Shown piece by piece: positions 36,365 to 46,593 of a stretch of 64,000 nucleotides of DNA. Within the stretch, counting starts at the first letter, position 1, and the number at the start of each line of letters is the position of its first letter. The notes under the pieces were generated by a model. It had not been told where the DNA came from. It searched no databases and saw nothing but the letters and a program-made list of their open reading frames with translations. Position numbers and translations under genes: made by a program. Source of the DNA: Aerococcus loyolae (GTDB lineage: Bacteria; Bacillota; Bacilli; Lactobacillales; Aerococcaceae); assembly GCF_002871915.2 (NCBI RefSeq), contig NZ_CP126958.1, positions 186,001 through 250,000 on the forward strand. The letters are read 5' to 3'.

Positions 36365-37007
36365 TCGTTGGCTGTTTCAGCTGGGCAATAAAATTACCCA
36401 GTTATTTGCTGATGAACCCGGCCAGGCTTTGAGTCAGCAGATCGATTTGGATAAGGCCACTTTGACCTACGGCTTAGACCAGGAGCTCGATTTAGCCATC
36501 TCCGATTCGGAGTGGATTGATCAAATGGTGGCTTTGGAGCGGGCGGCTTATGATGGGCATCAGATGTGGTCCAAGAAGGATATCTATAATGATATGCTTT
36601 ACCACCCGTCAACTTTTTACCTACAAGCCTTTAAGGAAAAAGAACTGCTGGCCTTTGTTGGTTGTCGGCGGGACAAGAAATCGATTCACATTTCTAATTT
36701 AGCCGTACTACCAAGCTACCAGTCCTTAGGGATTGGGTCTAAGCTCTTAGACTTGGTCAAACACTTAGCTCCTGATTTGGACCGCGACTCGATAACTTTA
36801 GAAGTGCGTTTATCCAATGAAGGTGCCCAGAAATTCTATCTACGAGAGGGGTTTAAGGCAACGGGAAAGATGGCGCGTTATTATCGTGATAATCATGAAG
36901 ATGCGCTCACTTTGACTTGGCAAAATGAAGCCCACCAGGTTGCCCAAGAAGATGAAGCAAATCATAGTCTACCATCGACCGGAGACCAAACAGATTCCCG
37001 GGATTAG
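36345..37007 (+). CDS. GNAT family N-acetyltransferase, first of a tandem pair
   Basis: A 220-residue protein with a central GNAT domain (about 75-190): ISNLAVLPSYQSLGIGSKLLD holds the acetyl-CoA loop (Q/RxxGxG/A), followed by LEVRLSNEGAQKFYLREGFKATGKMARYY. The position after tsaB fits RimI, which acetylates ribosomal protein S18, but the N-terminal 65-residue extension and C-terminal acidic tail are unusual for RimI. It overlaps tsaB and the next gene. Confidence 0.85.
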   Translation: MWKECFDRWLFQLGNKITQLFADEPGQALSQQIDLDKATLTYGLDQELDLAISDSEWIDQMVALERAAYDGHQMWSKKDIYNDMLYHPSTFYLQAFKEKELLAFVGCRRDKKSIHISNLAVLPSYQSLGIGSKLLDLVKHLAPDLDRDSITLEVRLSNEGAQKFYLREGFKATGKMARYYRDNHEDALTLTWQNEAHQVAQEDEANHSLPSTGDQTDSRD

Positions 37008-37458
37008 TCAGCAGGTGCTGGCTTTTTACCAGGAGGCTTTTGACCATATGCCTCACATCGCCAGGGATTGGTTGGAACGGGGCTTAGCCAGTCCGCGTCT
37101 CTATTTATTCCTCTTGCTAGATGAAAAGCAAGCGGTCCTAGCGGCAGCCACTTTTCAATTATTGGCTGATGAAGGGGAATTACTGCATTTTGCAGTTAAG
37201 TCGCAAAGACGGCGCCAGGGTTTGGGGGCCTTGCTTTTGGCTCAGGCCCTGACTCACTTAGAAGAACAAGGCTTAGCCCGCTGTTTCTTAGAAGTCCGCG
37301 CCCACAATATCCCTGCCCAGGCCTTGTATGAGAGTCAGCGTTTTAAGTGTATTGACCAACGCAAAAACTATTATCAAGATAATCATGAAGATGCAAAAGT
37401 TTATTTATGGGAGAGATCGACCAGTGACAACAATATTGGGAATCGAATCAAGCTGTGA
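36952..37458 (+). CDS. rimI: RimI-like GNAT acetyltransferase, second of the pair
   Basis: A 168-residue GNAT protein: [24 protein letters not shown] carries the acetyl-CoA-binding motif and [22 protein letters not shown] the typical RimI-like C-terminal part (LEVR..N..A..LY...F). Start ATG 36952 is chosen because the family N-terminus begins there; the frame is open to 36925. It overlaps the previous gene by 56 bases and tsaD by 35. Which of the two GNAT proteins is the S18 acetylase cannot be decided here. Confidence 0.8.
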   Translation: MKQIIVYHRPETKQIPGISQQVLAFYQEAFDHMPHIARDWLERGLASPRLYLFLLLDEKQAVLAAATFQLLADEGELLHFAVKSQRRRQGLGALLLAQALTHLEEQGLARCFLEVRAHNIPAQALYESQRFKCIDQRKNYYQDNHEDAKVYLWERSTSDNNIGNRIKL

Positions 37459-38440
37459 CGAAACCGGTGCAGCAATAGTTATTGATGGCAAAGAGATGAA
37501 GTGTAATGTCGTTGCCACACAAATAAAAAGTCATATGCGTTTTGGCGGGGTAGTCCCAGAGATCGCTAGCCGCCACCATGTCGAGCAAATTACTCAGGTG
37601 ATTGATTACGCCATGAAGGAAGCAGATGTGACCTGGCCAGAGATTGATGCTGTGGCGGTTACCAAGGGGCCTGGCTTAGTGGGCTCTTTACTTATTGGTA
37701 TCACTGCCGCTAAAACCCTGGCCTTTGCCCATGACAAACCCTTAATCGGAGTCAACCATATGGCAGGTCATATCTACGCCAATAATATTTCTGATCAAAT
37801 GGTTTTCCCTTTATTAGCCTTAGTGGTTAGTGGGGGACATACTGAACTGGTCTATATGAAAGAAGACGGCCACTATCAAAAAATCGGCGATACCCGTGAT
37901 GACGCTGTGGGGGAAGCCTATGATAAGGTCGGCCGTATTTTAGGGCTTCCTTATCCTGGGGGCAAACGCATGGACGAAATGGCCCAAGAGGGTCAAGCTA
38001 TTTATGACTACCCCCGCCCCATGATCAATGAGGATAATTTTGACTTTTCGTATAGTGGACTGAAATCAGCGGTTATTAACCATGCCCATAATGCGGAACA
38101 AAAAGGAGAAAAATTAAATCCCAATGATGTGGCAGCCAGCTTCCAAGCTGCGGCTGTTGAGGTTCTAGTGAGCAAAACCATGCGGGCCATCGCTGCTTAC
38201 CCGGTCAAACAATTAGTGGTTGCCGGAGGTGTGGCCGCGAATTCTTCACTTAGACAGGAACTAGAAAGTCATCTAGCTAAAGAACATCCTGAAGTGCGCC
38301 TCTCCTACCCACCACTAAGTTTATGTGGGGATAATGGTGCCATGATTGCAGCGGCTGCCTATCCGCAATACCAAAAGGGCGACTTTGTTGGCTTGGATTT
38401 GGATGCTAATCCTGGTTTAGACTTAGGTGATGAAAATTAG
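37424..38440 (+). CDS. tsaD: tRNA N6-adenosine threonylcarbamoyltransferase TsaD
   Basis: Transfers the threonylcarbamoyl group to A37 of tRNAs reading ANN codons. The 338-residue protein has [15 protein letters not shown], the metal motif [12 protein letters not shown] (two His), [26 protein letters not shown] and [13 protein letters not shown] at 37424 is the likely start, after GGGAGAGATCGACCA; the longer frame from 37328 lies within the upstream gene. Fourth gene of the tsaB cluster, with overlapping reading frames throughout. Confidence 0.95.
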   Translation: MTTILGIESSCDETGAAIVIDGKEMKCNVVATQIKSHMRFGGVVPEIASRHHVEQITQVIDYAMKEADVTWPEIDAVAVTKGPGLVGSLLIGITAAKTLAFAHDKPLIGVNHMAGHIYANNISDQMVFPLLALVVSGGHTELVYMKEDGHYQKIGDTRDDAVGEAYDKVGRILGLPYPGGKRMDEMAQEGQAIYDYPRPMINEDNFDFSYSGLKSAVINHAHNAEQKGEKLNPNDVAASFQAAAVEVLVSKTMRAIAAYPVKQLVVAGGVAANSSLRQELESHLAKEHPEVRLSYPPLSLCGDNGAMIAAAAYPQYQKGDFVGLDLDANPGLDLGDEN

Positions 38441-38491
38441 TTGCCTTTAAGTCTCCTTCAATTGATTTTTTAGGAAAGCTTATGAGGAAAG

Positions 38492-38773
38492 ATGGTCTTA
38501 ATTGGTTTAGAAGTCACTTTTATTATTGATCAGGCCTATACGCTAAAGGATAAGCGCCGGATCGTCAAAAGTATGGTGGAGCGGGCCCAACAACGTGAAA
38601 AGATGACTGCTGCTGAAATTACTGACTTAGACTTAGTCAACCAAGCGGTGGTTGCTTTTGGCCTAGTCTCTAATTCATACAGCAAGAGCCGGCAGCGCTT
38701 GCTGAACTATCTCGATAAAATTGAAGCCTGGTATCCCATTGAGGTCATTCATACCGAATGGCTTGAAGCCTAA
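38492..38773 (+). CDS. DUF503 family protein (YlxP-like)
   Basis: A 93-residue protein with the DUF503 pattern: LEVTFIIDQAYTLKDKRRIVKSMVER and LDLVNQAVVAFGLVSNSY near the middle. In Bacillus YlxP is linked to the ribosome-assembly operon with rbfA and infB; here it follows tsaD instead. No established biochemical role. Confidence 0.88.
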   Translation: MVLIGLEVTFIIDQAYTLKDKRRIVKSMVERAQQREKMTAAEITDLDLVNQAVVAFGLVSNSYSKSRQRLLNYLDKIEAWYPIEVIHTEWLEA

Positions 38774-38778
38774 AAAAG

Positions 38779-38836
38779 AAAAGGTATGCTTACAGGAGGA
38801 CTTGATCTTGAGTCCTGGTGTAGGCGTACCTTTTTA
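38779..38836. terminator. bidirectional terminator
   Basis: AAAAGGTATGC pairs with GCGTACCTTTT, enclosing a GGACTTGATCTTGAGTCC hairpin. Confidence 0.8.
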
Positions 38837-38839
38837 TCT

Positions 38840-40789
38840 TTATTGGTCAAAGTCTTCTAAGCGACTTTGGACGGTTTCCCATTCCTTAAAGAGGGCTTCT
38901 TGTTGGGCTTGTTTGTCTTTAAGAGATTGGTCGAGTTGATTTAATTCATAGTAATTTTGTAAAATGTCAGGATCAGTCATTTTTTCCTGGATCTCTGCTA
39001 TTTCTTCATCTAAGTCTTCAATACTTGCTTCGATTTTTTCGCTTTGCCGTTGGAGTTTTCTTTCTTCTTTTTGGCGTTCCTTACGATTTTGATAGGCTTT
39101 AGCTGACTGGCTGGGGGCTTGTTTTTCTTCAGTAAGACTGGACTGATTTTCTTTGTTTTCTTCAGCTAACCGCGCTTCCTGCTCGGCCTTTTTATTGAGG
39201 TAGTAATCGTAATCGCCCAGGTAGAGAGTGGAACCCTCCGGACTGATTTCAAGCACTTGGGTGGCAATCCGATTAATAAAGTAGCGGTCATGACTGACGA
39301 AGAGTAGGGTCCCATCGTAGGCAATCAGGGCATTCTCTAAAATTTCCTTAGAATCGATATCCAAGTGGTTGGTTGGTTCGTCCAGTACCAAGAAATTATC
39401 ATGGTTAAAGGAAAGTTTGGCTAGGGCAAGTCGGGCCTTCTCGCCCCCACTCAGCATAGCGACAGATTTTTCCACGTCTTGTCCGGAGAAGAGGAAGGAA
39501 CCCAGGATGGTACGGATGTTTTCCTCGTTAATGGTCGGATGGTCATCCCAGAGTTCGTGGAGGACATCCTTATTGCTGTGGAGTTTGGCTAATTCTTGGT
39601 CATAGTAGCCAATAGTCACATTAGCCCCATAGTGGATTTCCCCCTTGATGGCGGGAATTTCTTGGATAATGGTTTTTAAGAGAGTGGATTTGCCTACGCC
39701 GTTGGGCCCTACCACTGCGATAGCTTGTTGCTTTCTAATATCTATCTCAATCGGATAGGAGAGTAAGTGATCATCATAACCGATGCCTAAGTGGTCGGCA
39801 GTAAGGACCACATTGCCGCTAGCCTTGTCAGTCAAAAATTGAATGTGGGGACTTTTTTCGTCCTGCTTAGGCTTTTCGATTTTGGGCATTTTTTCGAGTT
39901 GTTTACGACGACTTTGGGCCATTTTCGTTGTCGAAGCTCGGACGAGGTTACGAGCCACATAGTCTTCTAACTTGGCAATTTTCTTTTGTTGTTTATCATA
40001 GGCCTTTTGCCAGCTTTCTAGGCGGACGGCCTTTTCTTTGAGGTAGAAGGAATAATTGCCTTTATAATATTCCATACTATGCCCGGTCATTTCATAGGTT
40101 TCATTAGTGACATGGTCTAAGAAATAACGGTCGTGGCTAACGATCAACAGGGCGCCAGGATAAGAAGGCAGGTAATCTTCTAGCCAGGTCAGGGTTTCGA
40201 TGTCTAAGTGGTTGGTCGGTTCGTCGAGTATGAGAATATCGCGCTTTTCGAGGAGGACCTTGGCCAGGGCTAACCGGGTCCGTTGACCACCAGATAACTG
40301 ATTAATGGGTTTGTCGTAATCTGACTCGGGGAATTGAAAGCCGTGGAGGACCATGCGAATTTCAGAATCATAACCGTAGGCATTGCTTTGGTTGACTTCT
40401 TCTTGTAATTGATCATAGCGTTTGAGGGCCTCTTGATAGGATGCTTCATCCTGGGCATCGGCCAAGTCTTGGGCGGCTTGTTCAGCATTATGGATGAGGG
40501 CGATGGATTCTTTAAAAACCGACCGCATTTCTTCATAAATCGTCCGTTGACTGTTTTCAATGGCGGCATGTTGGTCCATGTAGGCAATGGTCTTGCCCTT
40601 AGCCCGAGTCACTTGTCCTTGGTCAGGTTCTTCAATGCCGGCTAAGATTTTGAGTAGGGTGGATTTGCCGGTACCGTTTCGGCCGACTAGGGCGGTGCGA
40701 CTATTATCTTGGATGGTCATTTGAACATCTTGGAAAAGAATATCGGAGCCAAAACGTCGCATGAGTTTTGATCCTTGTAATACAATCAT
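38840..40789 (-). CDS. ABC-F family ATPase (YdiF/EttA-like)
   Basis: A 649-residue soluble protein with two ABC domains and no membrane part: Walker A GRNGTGKST and GPNGVGKST, signatures LSGGQRTRLALAKVLL and LSGGEKARLALAKL, and Walker B LILDEPTNHLDIETL and LVLDEPTNHLDIDSK. A linker with charged helices (KAYDKQQKKIAKLEDYVARN) joins them, and a coiled-coil C-terminal extension (about 555-640) is present. ABC-F proteins act on the ribosome, as translation factors or antibiotic protection proteins; this length and linker fit the housekeeping YdiF/YfmR type. The ATG at 40789 follows AGGAGGAAAGGATCCA; the frame to 40828 includes the ribosome site and is rejected. Confidence 0.92.
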   Translation of the reverse strand: MIVLQGSKLMRRFGSDILFQDVQMTIQDNSRTALVGRNGTGKSTLLKILAGIEEPDQGQVTRAKGKTIAYMDQHAAIENSQRTIYEEMRSVFKESIALIHNAEQAAQDLADAQDEASYQEALKRYDQLQEEVNQSNAYGYDSEIRMVLHGFQFPESDYDKPINQLSGGQRTRLALAKVLLEKRDILILDEPTNHLDIETLTWLEDYLPSYPGALLIVSHDRYFLDHVTNETYEMTGHSMEYYKGNYSFYLKEKAVRLESWQKAYDKQQKKIAKLEDYVARNLVRASTTKMAQSRRKQLEKMPKIEKPKQDEKSPHIQFLTDKASGNVVLTADHLGIGYDDHLLSYPIEIDIRKQQAIAVVGPNGVGKSTLLKTIIQEIPAIKGEIHYGANVTIGYYDQELAKLHSNKDVLHELWDDHPTINEENIRTILGSFLFSGQDVEKSVAMLSGGEKARLALAKLSFNHDNFLVLDEPTNHLDIDSKEILENALIAYDGTLLFVSHDRYFINRIATQVLEISPEGSTLYLGDYDYYLNKKAEQEARLAEENKENQSSLTEEKQAPSQSAKAYQNRKERQKEERKLQRQSEKIEASIEDLDEEIAEIQEKMTDPDILQNYYELNQLDQSLKDKQAQQEALFKEWETVQSRLEDFDQ

Positions 40790-40863
40790 TGGATCCTTTC
40801 CTCCTAAATCGTTTATTATTGTCTTCACTAGTGTATCATATTTTATCGGCAGATATTTTTTGA

Positions 40864-41012
40864 CTTTGTGAACTTTCCCTTAGAAAGGGGCGGGATTATT
40901 CACAAAGTTTTAAAAATAATGAAAATTAGCCAAAAAGATTTATGTGATTTTTCACAAAGTTCTTTCCATTTTATGATTTAGGTGATAAAATGTATTTGAT
41001 ATCTTGTGAAAA
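40864..41012. promoter_or_regulatory. cluster of Rex-type half-sites upstream of rex
   Basis: CTTTGTGAA (40864-40872), TTCACAAAG (40899-40907), TGTGATTTTTCACA (40943-40956, a near palindrome extended to TTCACAAAG) and CTTGTGAAAA (41003-41012) all resemble halves of the Rex box TTGTGAnnnnnnTCACAA. Autoregulation of rex is inferred; the central palindrome is two bases shorter than consensus. Confidence 0.55.
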
Positions 41013-41023
41013 GGAGTGGAAAC

Positions 41024-41668
41024 ATGAAGGAAATTCCACGTGCAACGGCTAGGCGGTTACCGCTTTATTACCGTTACTTGCATAATTTTAAGAATATGGG
41101 TAAGACACGGATTTCTTCCAGTGAACTCAGTGAGGCGATCAAAGTGGACAGCGCCACTATTCGCCGGGATTTCTCACATTTTGGTGCCCTAGGGAAGCGT
41201 GGTTATGGCTATGATGTTGAAGCTCTCTTAGACTTCTTTAGTCGCCAACTCTACCAAGACCGCCTCACCACGGTTGCTTTAATCGGAGTCGGTAATTTAG
41301 GGAACGCCTTATTAAATTATAACTTTAAACGGACCAATAATATCCGGATTGGGGCGGCCTTTGATATTAATCCTGAGATTGTAGGAACCGTCCATAGTGG
41401 GGTACCGGTTTACCCCATGAGTGAATTAAAGGAACGGATTCAAGAAATGGAAATTCTGATTGCCATTATGACCGTTCCGGAAAAGGTTGCCCAAGATACT
41501 GTGAGTGAATTAGGAGAAGCCGGTATTCAAGGCATCTTGAACTTTACTCCGGTGGTTTTAGATGTCCCTGAAGATATTCATGTTCAAAACGTGGATTTAG
41601 CCAATGAGCTGCAAACATTGATTTACTATATTGGTAACCGAAATGGCAACAATAAAAAGAAAAATTAG
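41024..41668 (+). CDS. rex: redox-sensing transcriptional repressor Rex
   Basis: A 214-residue NADH/NAD-sensing repressor of fermentation and respiration genes. N-terminal winged helix: [47 protein letters not shown] (quoted in part). C-terminal Rossmann domain: [16 protein letters not shown] with the NAD motif, AAFDINPE and the tail [21 protein letters not shown] 41024 follows AAAAGGAGTGGAAAC; the ORF start at 41006 precedes this site. Rex boxes lie just upstream. Confidence 0.95.
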   Translation: MKEIPRATARRLPLYYRYLHNFKNMGKTRISSSELSEAIKVDSATIRRDFSHFGALGKRGYGYDVEALLDFFSRQLYQDRLTTVALIGVGNLGNALLNYNFKRTNNIRIGAAFDINPEIVGTVHSGVPVYPMSELKERIQEMEILIAIMTVPEKVAQDTVSELGEAGIQGILNFTPVVLDVPEDIHVQNVDLANELQTLIYYIGNRNGNNKKKN

Positions 41669-41735
41669 TAGAACTAGCAGAAGTTAGCAGGAGCCTGACA
41701 GAATGATCAGGCCTAACTTATGTTAGTCGCTTAGT

Positions 41736-41763
41736 AAAGCCCTCTTAATGGAGGGCTTTTTTT
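41736..41763 (+). terminator. terminator after rex
   Basis: AAAGCCCTC and GAGGGCTTT stem with T7. Confidence 0.92.
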
Positions 41764-41978
41764 ATGTCATTAATTTTTATAGAAGATCTTGTTTTTTTAT
41801 ATGAATGCTAATGATATGCATTCGTTCTGCTTTTAAATTTTGGTCGTTAAAGTATAAAGGGTCAAAAACGGCTAAGGCCGTTTTGTACTTTATTCGTAAG
41901 TCGCGGAGGCTCCAACGGCTAAAGCAGCACCGGCTCGAGCCAAGGTCTCTCGCCTAGCGAGCTTCAAAGTGAGAATGC

Positions 41979-42082
41979 GACAAAAGTCGTTAAGCTCTGA
42001 ATCACTGGAGCAAAGGATGGAAGAGCCTTGTTAGAGGCTCGGCCAGCCTTTGTGAAGTGGAGTCAGAGCTGACTTTTGGAGC
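41979..42082 (+). repeat. nested hairpin element, copy A
   Basis: Successive paired blocks: AAAAGTC/GACTTTT, AGCTCTGA/TCAGAGCT, CACT/AGTG, CAAAGG/CCTTTG and GAGCC/GGCTC. Between CACT and CAAAGG lies GGAG, facing TGA on the other arm. It ends TTTTGGAGC, as do the plus-strand copies at 46 kb. Confidence 0.75.
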
Positions 42083-42142
42083 AGGTTTTGGCTAGTATGG
42101 CTAACGCCTACTAGCCATAATTCACATCGAGTCGGGTTCGTT

Positions 42143-42233
42143 CTAGCAGCTTTCGTGTCACTTCACAAGTTCCCACTGCAGTCTTGCAGACTGCTTTGGC
42201 GACTTGCTCCAGTGAACGAAAGCTAAGTGCTAG
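42143..42233 (-). repeat. nested hairpin element, copy B
   Basis: Read on the minus strand: CTAGCA/TGCTAG, AGCTTTCG/CGAAAGCT, CACT/AGTG, the GGAG/TGA loop, CAAG/CTTG and a GCAGTCT/AGACTGC hairpin. Inverted relative to copy A, 60 bases away. Confidence 0.72.
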
Positions 42234-42517
42234 CCCTCACACCCTGATGCTTGCTTATTCATGGCTAACGACCCAATTCAAGCGCCACTACTGCTCAGAG
42301 CTATTTATCAAATAAAAAGATATTAAGACAATACTTATCATTAGTAAAAAATTAAAGAGTCAACATTTTAATCTTGTCCAGCCTTCGTTATTTGCAAGTA
42401 AAAATGATTTATAAATAATATTTTATACTTTTAAAGTGATAAAAAGAAAAAAGGTCAAAAAAAGTCAACGAATTACTTGATTTATATCTGGAAATGTTTT
42501 ACTATAAATATTGTAAG

Positions 42518-42544
42518 TTAGCAGTCGGAGATGATGAGTGCTAA
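42518..42544. promoter_or_regulatory. CIRCE operator of groESL
   Basis: TTAGCAGTC, nine bases, GAGTGCTAA: one mismatch to the HrcA operator (TTAGCACTC-N9-GAGTGCTAA). A TATAAA minus-ten at 42503-42508 lies just upstream, so bound HrcA would block groES transcription. Confidence 0.92.
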
Positions 42545-42598
42545 CAAATCATTAAAAGTGTTATTAATTAGTATGTGAAATTTGGAGGGATATTTTAA

Positions 42599-42868
42599 AT
42601 GTTAAAGCCGTTAAATGAACGTGTGATTATTCAAGTCCAAGAAGAGGAAGAAAAAACTGCTTCTGGCATCGTTTTACCATCTGCTGCTAAAGAAAAACCT
42701 CAAGTAGGTCAAGTGGTAGCCGTTGCTGATGCTACTGATGACTACACCCCTCAAGTTAAAGTGGGCGACCAAGTGATTTTTGAAAAATATGCAGTAAGCG
42801 AAATCCGCTATGAAGGGGAAGATTACCTCATTATTAAAGAAAAAGATCTAACTGCTGTAGTTGAATAA
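42599..42868 (+). CDS. groES: co-chaperonin GroES
   Basis: An 89-residue lid of the GroEL chamber. Motifs [11 protein letters not shown] at the start, [23 protein letters not shown] (mobile loop region, quoted in part) and the final [15 protein letters not shown] are typical. Start follows TTTGGAGGGATATTTTAA. First gene of the heat-shock operon under CIRCE, with groEL 82 bases behind. Confidence 0.96.
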   Translation: MLKPLNERVIIQVQEEEEKTASGIVLPSAAKEKPQVGQVVAVADATDDYTPQVKVGDQVIFEKYAVSEIRYEGEDYLIIKEKDLTAVVE

Positions 42869-42938
42869 TCATTGATTGAACTTCGACAATCAACATAAAA
42901 AATAATTGAATTCTCGATCATGCTTAGATTTAGAATAG

Positions 42939-44579
<1,641 letters not shown>

Positions 44580-44606
44580 TCCAAAAACTGAATAGGATAA
44601 AGATTG

Positions 44607-44641
44607 AAAAGCGGCTGGGACAAAGGTTCCTAGCCGTTTTT
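44607..44641 (+). terminator. terminator of groESL
   Basis: AGCGGCTGGGA pairs with TTCCTAGCCGTT, followed by T. Confidence 0.85.
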
Positions 44642-44664
44642 AATATCAACTATCTAAACAAAAT

Positions 44665-44736
44665 GTGCTCCAGTCACAGGACGAACGTCCGATTCAGAAA
44701 ATTCCAACGCACAGCTTTGACGCGCTTGTCACACTC
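44665..44736 (-). repeat. degenerate nested hairpin element
   Basis: Minus strand begins AGAGTGTGACAAGCGCGTCAAAG, quoted here only as AGAGTGTGACAAGCGC, identical to the boundary of copy D, and ends GACTGGAGCAC like copy C. The middle is shortened and rearranged, so it is probably a deletion derivative. Confidence 0.55.
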
Positions 44737-44744
44737 TATTTTAT

Positions 44745-44797
44745 TAAAAAAGTAAGCTCAGATTAAGGAGATTTTCCTCAGTCAGAGCTTACTTTTT
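44745..44797. terminator. terminator of purA (bidirectional shape)
   Basis: AAAAAAGTAAGCTC pairs with GAGCTTACTTTTT. Confidence 0.88.
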
Positions 44798-44810
44798 CTC
44801 TTTATTGTTT

Positions 44811-46097
44811 TTACCAAATATTATCTAAGATTAAGGTTTGGGTCCGGTCAGGTCCCACTGACACTGTGGCAATGGGGGCCCCTACGATTTCACTGATGCG
44901 ACGGACATAAGCTTTAGCGTTTTCGGGAAGTTGATCAAAGTCTTGACAGCTAGTTATGTCTTCTTCCCAGCCAGGTAAACTTTCATAGATAGGTTGACAT
45001 TGAGCCAGGTAGCGCAAGTTAGCGGGGTAGGACTTGGATACTTGGCCATTAGGGGTTTGGTAGCCTACACAGACTTTAATTTCATCGAGGCCAGTTAAGA
45101 CGTCTAAACAGTTCAAGGAAAGTTTGGTTAAACCAGAAACGCGGCGAGCATGGGCCGTCACCACTCCGTCGAACCAACCTACCCGGCGCGGACGACCCGT
45201 AGTAGTACCATATTCATGGCCAACTTCACGGATGCGGTCCCCAATCGCATCATGTAATTCGGTTGGGAAGGGACCGTCACCTACTCGAGAGGTATAGGCC
45301 TTCATGACTCCGATAACGGTATTGATTTTGCTTGGGCCAATCCCACAACCGACCGTAGCACCACCGGCAATAGGGTTAGAGGAAGTCACGAAGGGATAGG
45401 TTCCATGATCAATATCCAGTAAGACCCCTTGGGCTCCTTCAAAAAGAATATTTTCCCCTTGATCATAGGCATCATTCATCAATAAGGAAGTATCCGTGAC
45501 ATATTCTTTCAGTTCTTGGCCATATGCCAGATATTCTTGGTAGATGGTGTCGTAGTCTAAGGGCTCTTCGTCATATACCTTGGTTAAGAGTTCGTTCTTG
45601 ATTTGAATTTGTATAGATAACTTTTCCGCAAAAGTTTCAGGATCGATGAGGTCAGCCATCCGGATACCATTACGAGCAATCTTATCCATATAGGCAGGAC
45701 CAATCCCCTTTTGGGTGGTACCGATCTTGTTGTCGCCTTTACGTTCTTCATCCAAGCGGTCGATCAGTTGATGGTAGGGCAAGATCACTTGGGCCCGTTC
45801 AGAGATGCGGAGATTTTCACAAGAGATCCCTGCTTGGCGCAAATAGGCCAATTCTTCAAGTAAAGATTTAGGGTTAACAACCACGCCATTTCCGATCACA
45901 CTCAGCTTATCTTCTGAAAAAATTCCTGAGGGAACGAGGTGGAGCTTAAAAGTTTGCTGGTTGAATTGGATCGTGTGGCCAGCATTATCTCCGCCTTGGT
46001 AACGGGCAATAATATCGGCTTGGCTACTGAGGTAATCGGTGATTTTTCCTTTTCCTTCGTCGCCCCATTGAGTACCTACAACAACAACTGATGGCAT
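44811..46097 (-). CDS. purA: adenylosuccinate synthetase
   Basis: GTP-dependent joining of IMP and aspartate, first step to AMP. 428 residues with [17 protein letters not shown] (GTP/IMP P-loop), [10 protein letters not shown] (catalytic His), [28 protein letters not shown] and [10 protein letters not shown] at the end. Start follows AAAGGAGAACGCAT. Divergent from purB, which catalyses the next step; the 496 bases between hold hairpin repeats. Confidence 0.96.
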   Translation of the reverse strand: MPSVVVVGTQWGDEGKGKITDYLSSQADIIARYQGGDNAGHTIQFNQQTFKLHLVPSGIFSEDKLSVIGNGVVVNPKSLLEELAYLRQAGISCENLRISERAQVILPYHQLIDRLDEERKGDNKIGTTQKGIGPAYMDKIARNGIRMADLIDPETFAEKLSIQIQIKNELLTKVYDEEPLDYDTIYQEYLAYGQELKEYVTDTSLLMNDAYDQGENILFEGAQGVLLDIDHGTYPFVTSSNPIAGGATVGCGIGPSKINTVIGVMKAYTSRVGDGPFPTELHDAIGDRIREVGHEYGTTTGRPRRVGWFDGVVTAHARRVSGLTKLSLNCLDVLTGLDEIKVCVGYQTPNGQVSKSYPANLRYLAQCQPIYESLPGWEEDITSCQDFDQLPENAKAYVRRISEIVGAPIATVSVGPDRTQTLILDNIW

Positions 46098-46285
46098 ATG
46101 CGTTCTCCTTTATCTATTCGATCTTAATAATGTCTTCATCATGTTAGCTTGTGGCATAACACCCAAAATATTATACCGCAATTTTTTTTGAAGAAAACCT
46201 TTTTTTAGGTCATGACCTTTTTAATAATAAAAAAAGTCCTTGCCTGCCCTAAAAAAATAGCATACATTTATAAAGTACAGAGTGC

Positions 46286-46388
46286 GACGGATGCACCAAA
46301 GATCGATAACACTGGAGCTAAAGAGCAAAAATTCTTGAAAAGAATTTCTTGCACTTTAGTGAAGTGGAGATCGATCTGCATCCGGAGC
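46286..46388 (+). repeat. nested hairpin element, copy C
   Basis: GGATGC/GCATCC, AGATCGAT/ATCGATCT, CACT/AGTG, GGAG facing TGA, CTAAAG/CTTTAG and AAATTCTT/AAGAATTT in nested order; ends CCGGAGC. Same architecture as copy A with different stem sequences. Confidence 0.78.
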
Positions 46389-46405
46389 ACGTTTTTACAG
46401 AGTGT

Positions 46406-46511
46406 GACAAGCGCACTAAAGAGCAAGACCATTGGAAGAAAAAGGCGTAAAAATTCTCAGAGAGAATTTGTCGCCATTTTCTGAAATGGACGCTTGCTCT
46501 GCGCTTGGAGC
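46406..46511 (+). repeat. nested hairpin element, copy D
   Basis: AAGCGC/GCGCTT, AGAGCAAG/CTTGCTCT, CCATT/AATGG, GGA facing GA, AGAAAA/TTTTCT, GGCG/CGCC and AAATTCTC/GAGAATTT; ends TTGGAGC. The start AGTGTGACAAGCGC is shared with the partial copy at 46522 and the degenerate one at 44736. Confidence 0.78.
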
Positions 46512-46593
46512 AGATTTGAATAGAGTGCGACAAGCGCACCAGCAGGCAAGAAGCACAGGGCAGAGTGAACTGCCAGAAAAGGAGTCAAATTAG

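Larger units (their letters stand above)
41764..42476. other. gene-free, hairpin-rich region between rex and groES
   Basis: Over 700 bases without a credible gene. 41860-42260 is more GC-rich than the flanks and dense in inverted repeats, including AAAACGGC/GCCGTTTT (41866-41885), GGCTAGTA/TACTAGCC (42090-42116) and two copies of the nested hairpin family (41979-42082, 42143-42233). The rest is AT-rich spacer. It could hold an unrecognised structured RNA. Confidence 0.55.
46098..46593. other. purA-purB intergenic region with tandem hairpin elements
   Basis: 496 bases. The first 170 are AT-rich and should hold the purA promoter. Then come a tandem pair of nested hairpins (copies C and D) and the 5' part of a third (46522-46540), repeating with a period of about 121 bases. 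A GGCAG/CTGCC hairpin and the ribosome site AAAGGAG precede purB. Short ORFs here follow the repeats and are not credible genes. Confidence 0.6.

Noticed and set aside
42090..42116. GGCTAGTA/TACTAGCC hairpin as a terminator
   Set aside because: No T run follows on either strand and no gene ends nearby.
46212..46539. Overlapping short ORFs on both strands between purA and purB
   Set aside because: They run through the tandem hairpin repeats, lack ribosome sites and read as low-quality basic peptides.
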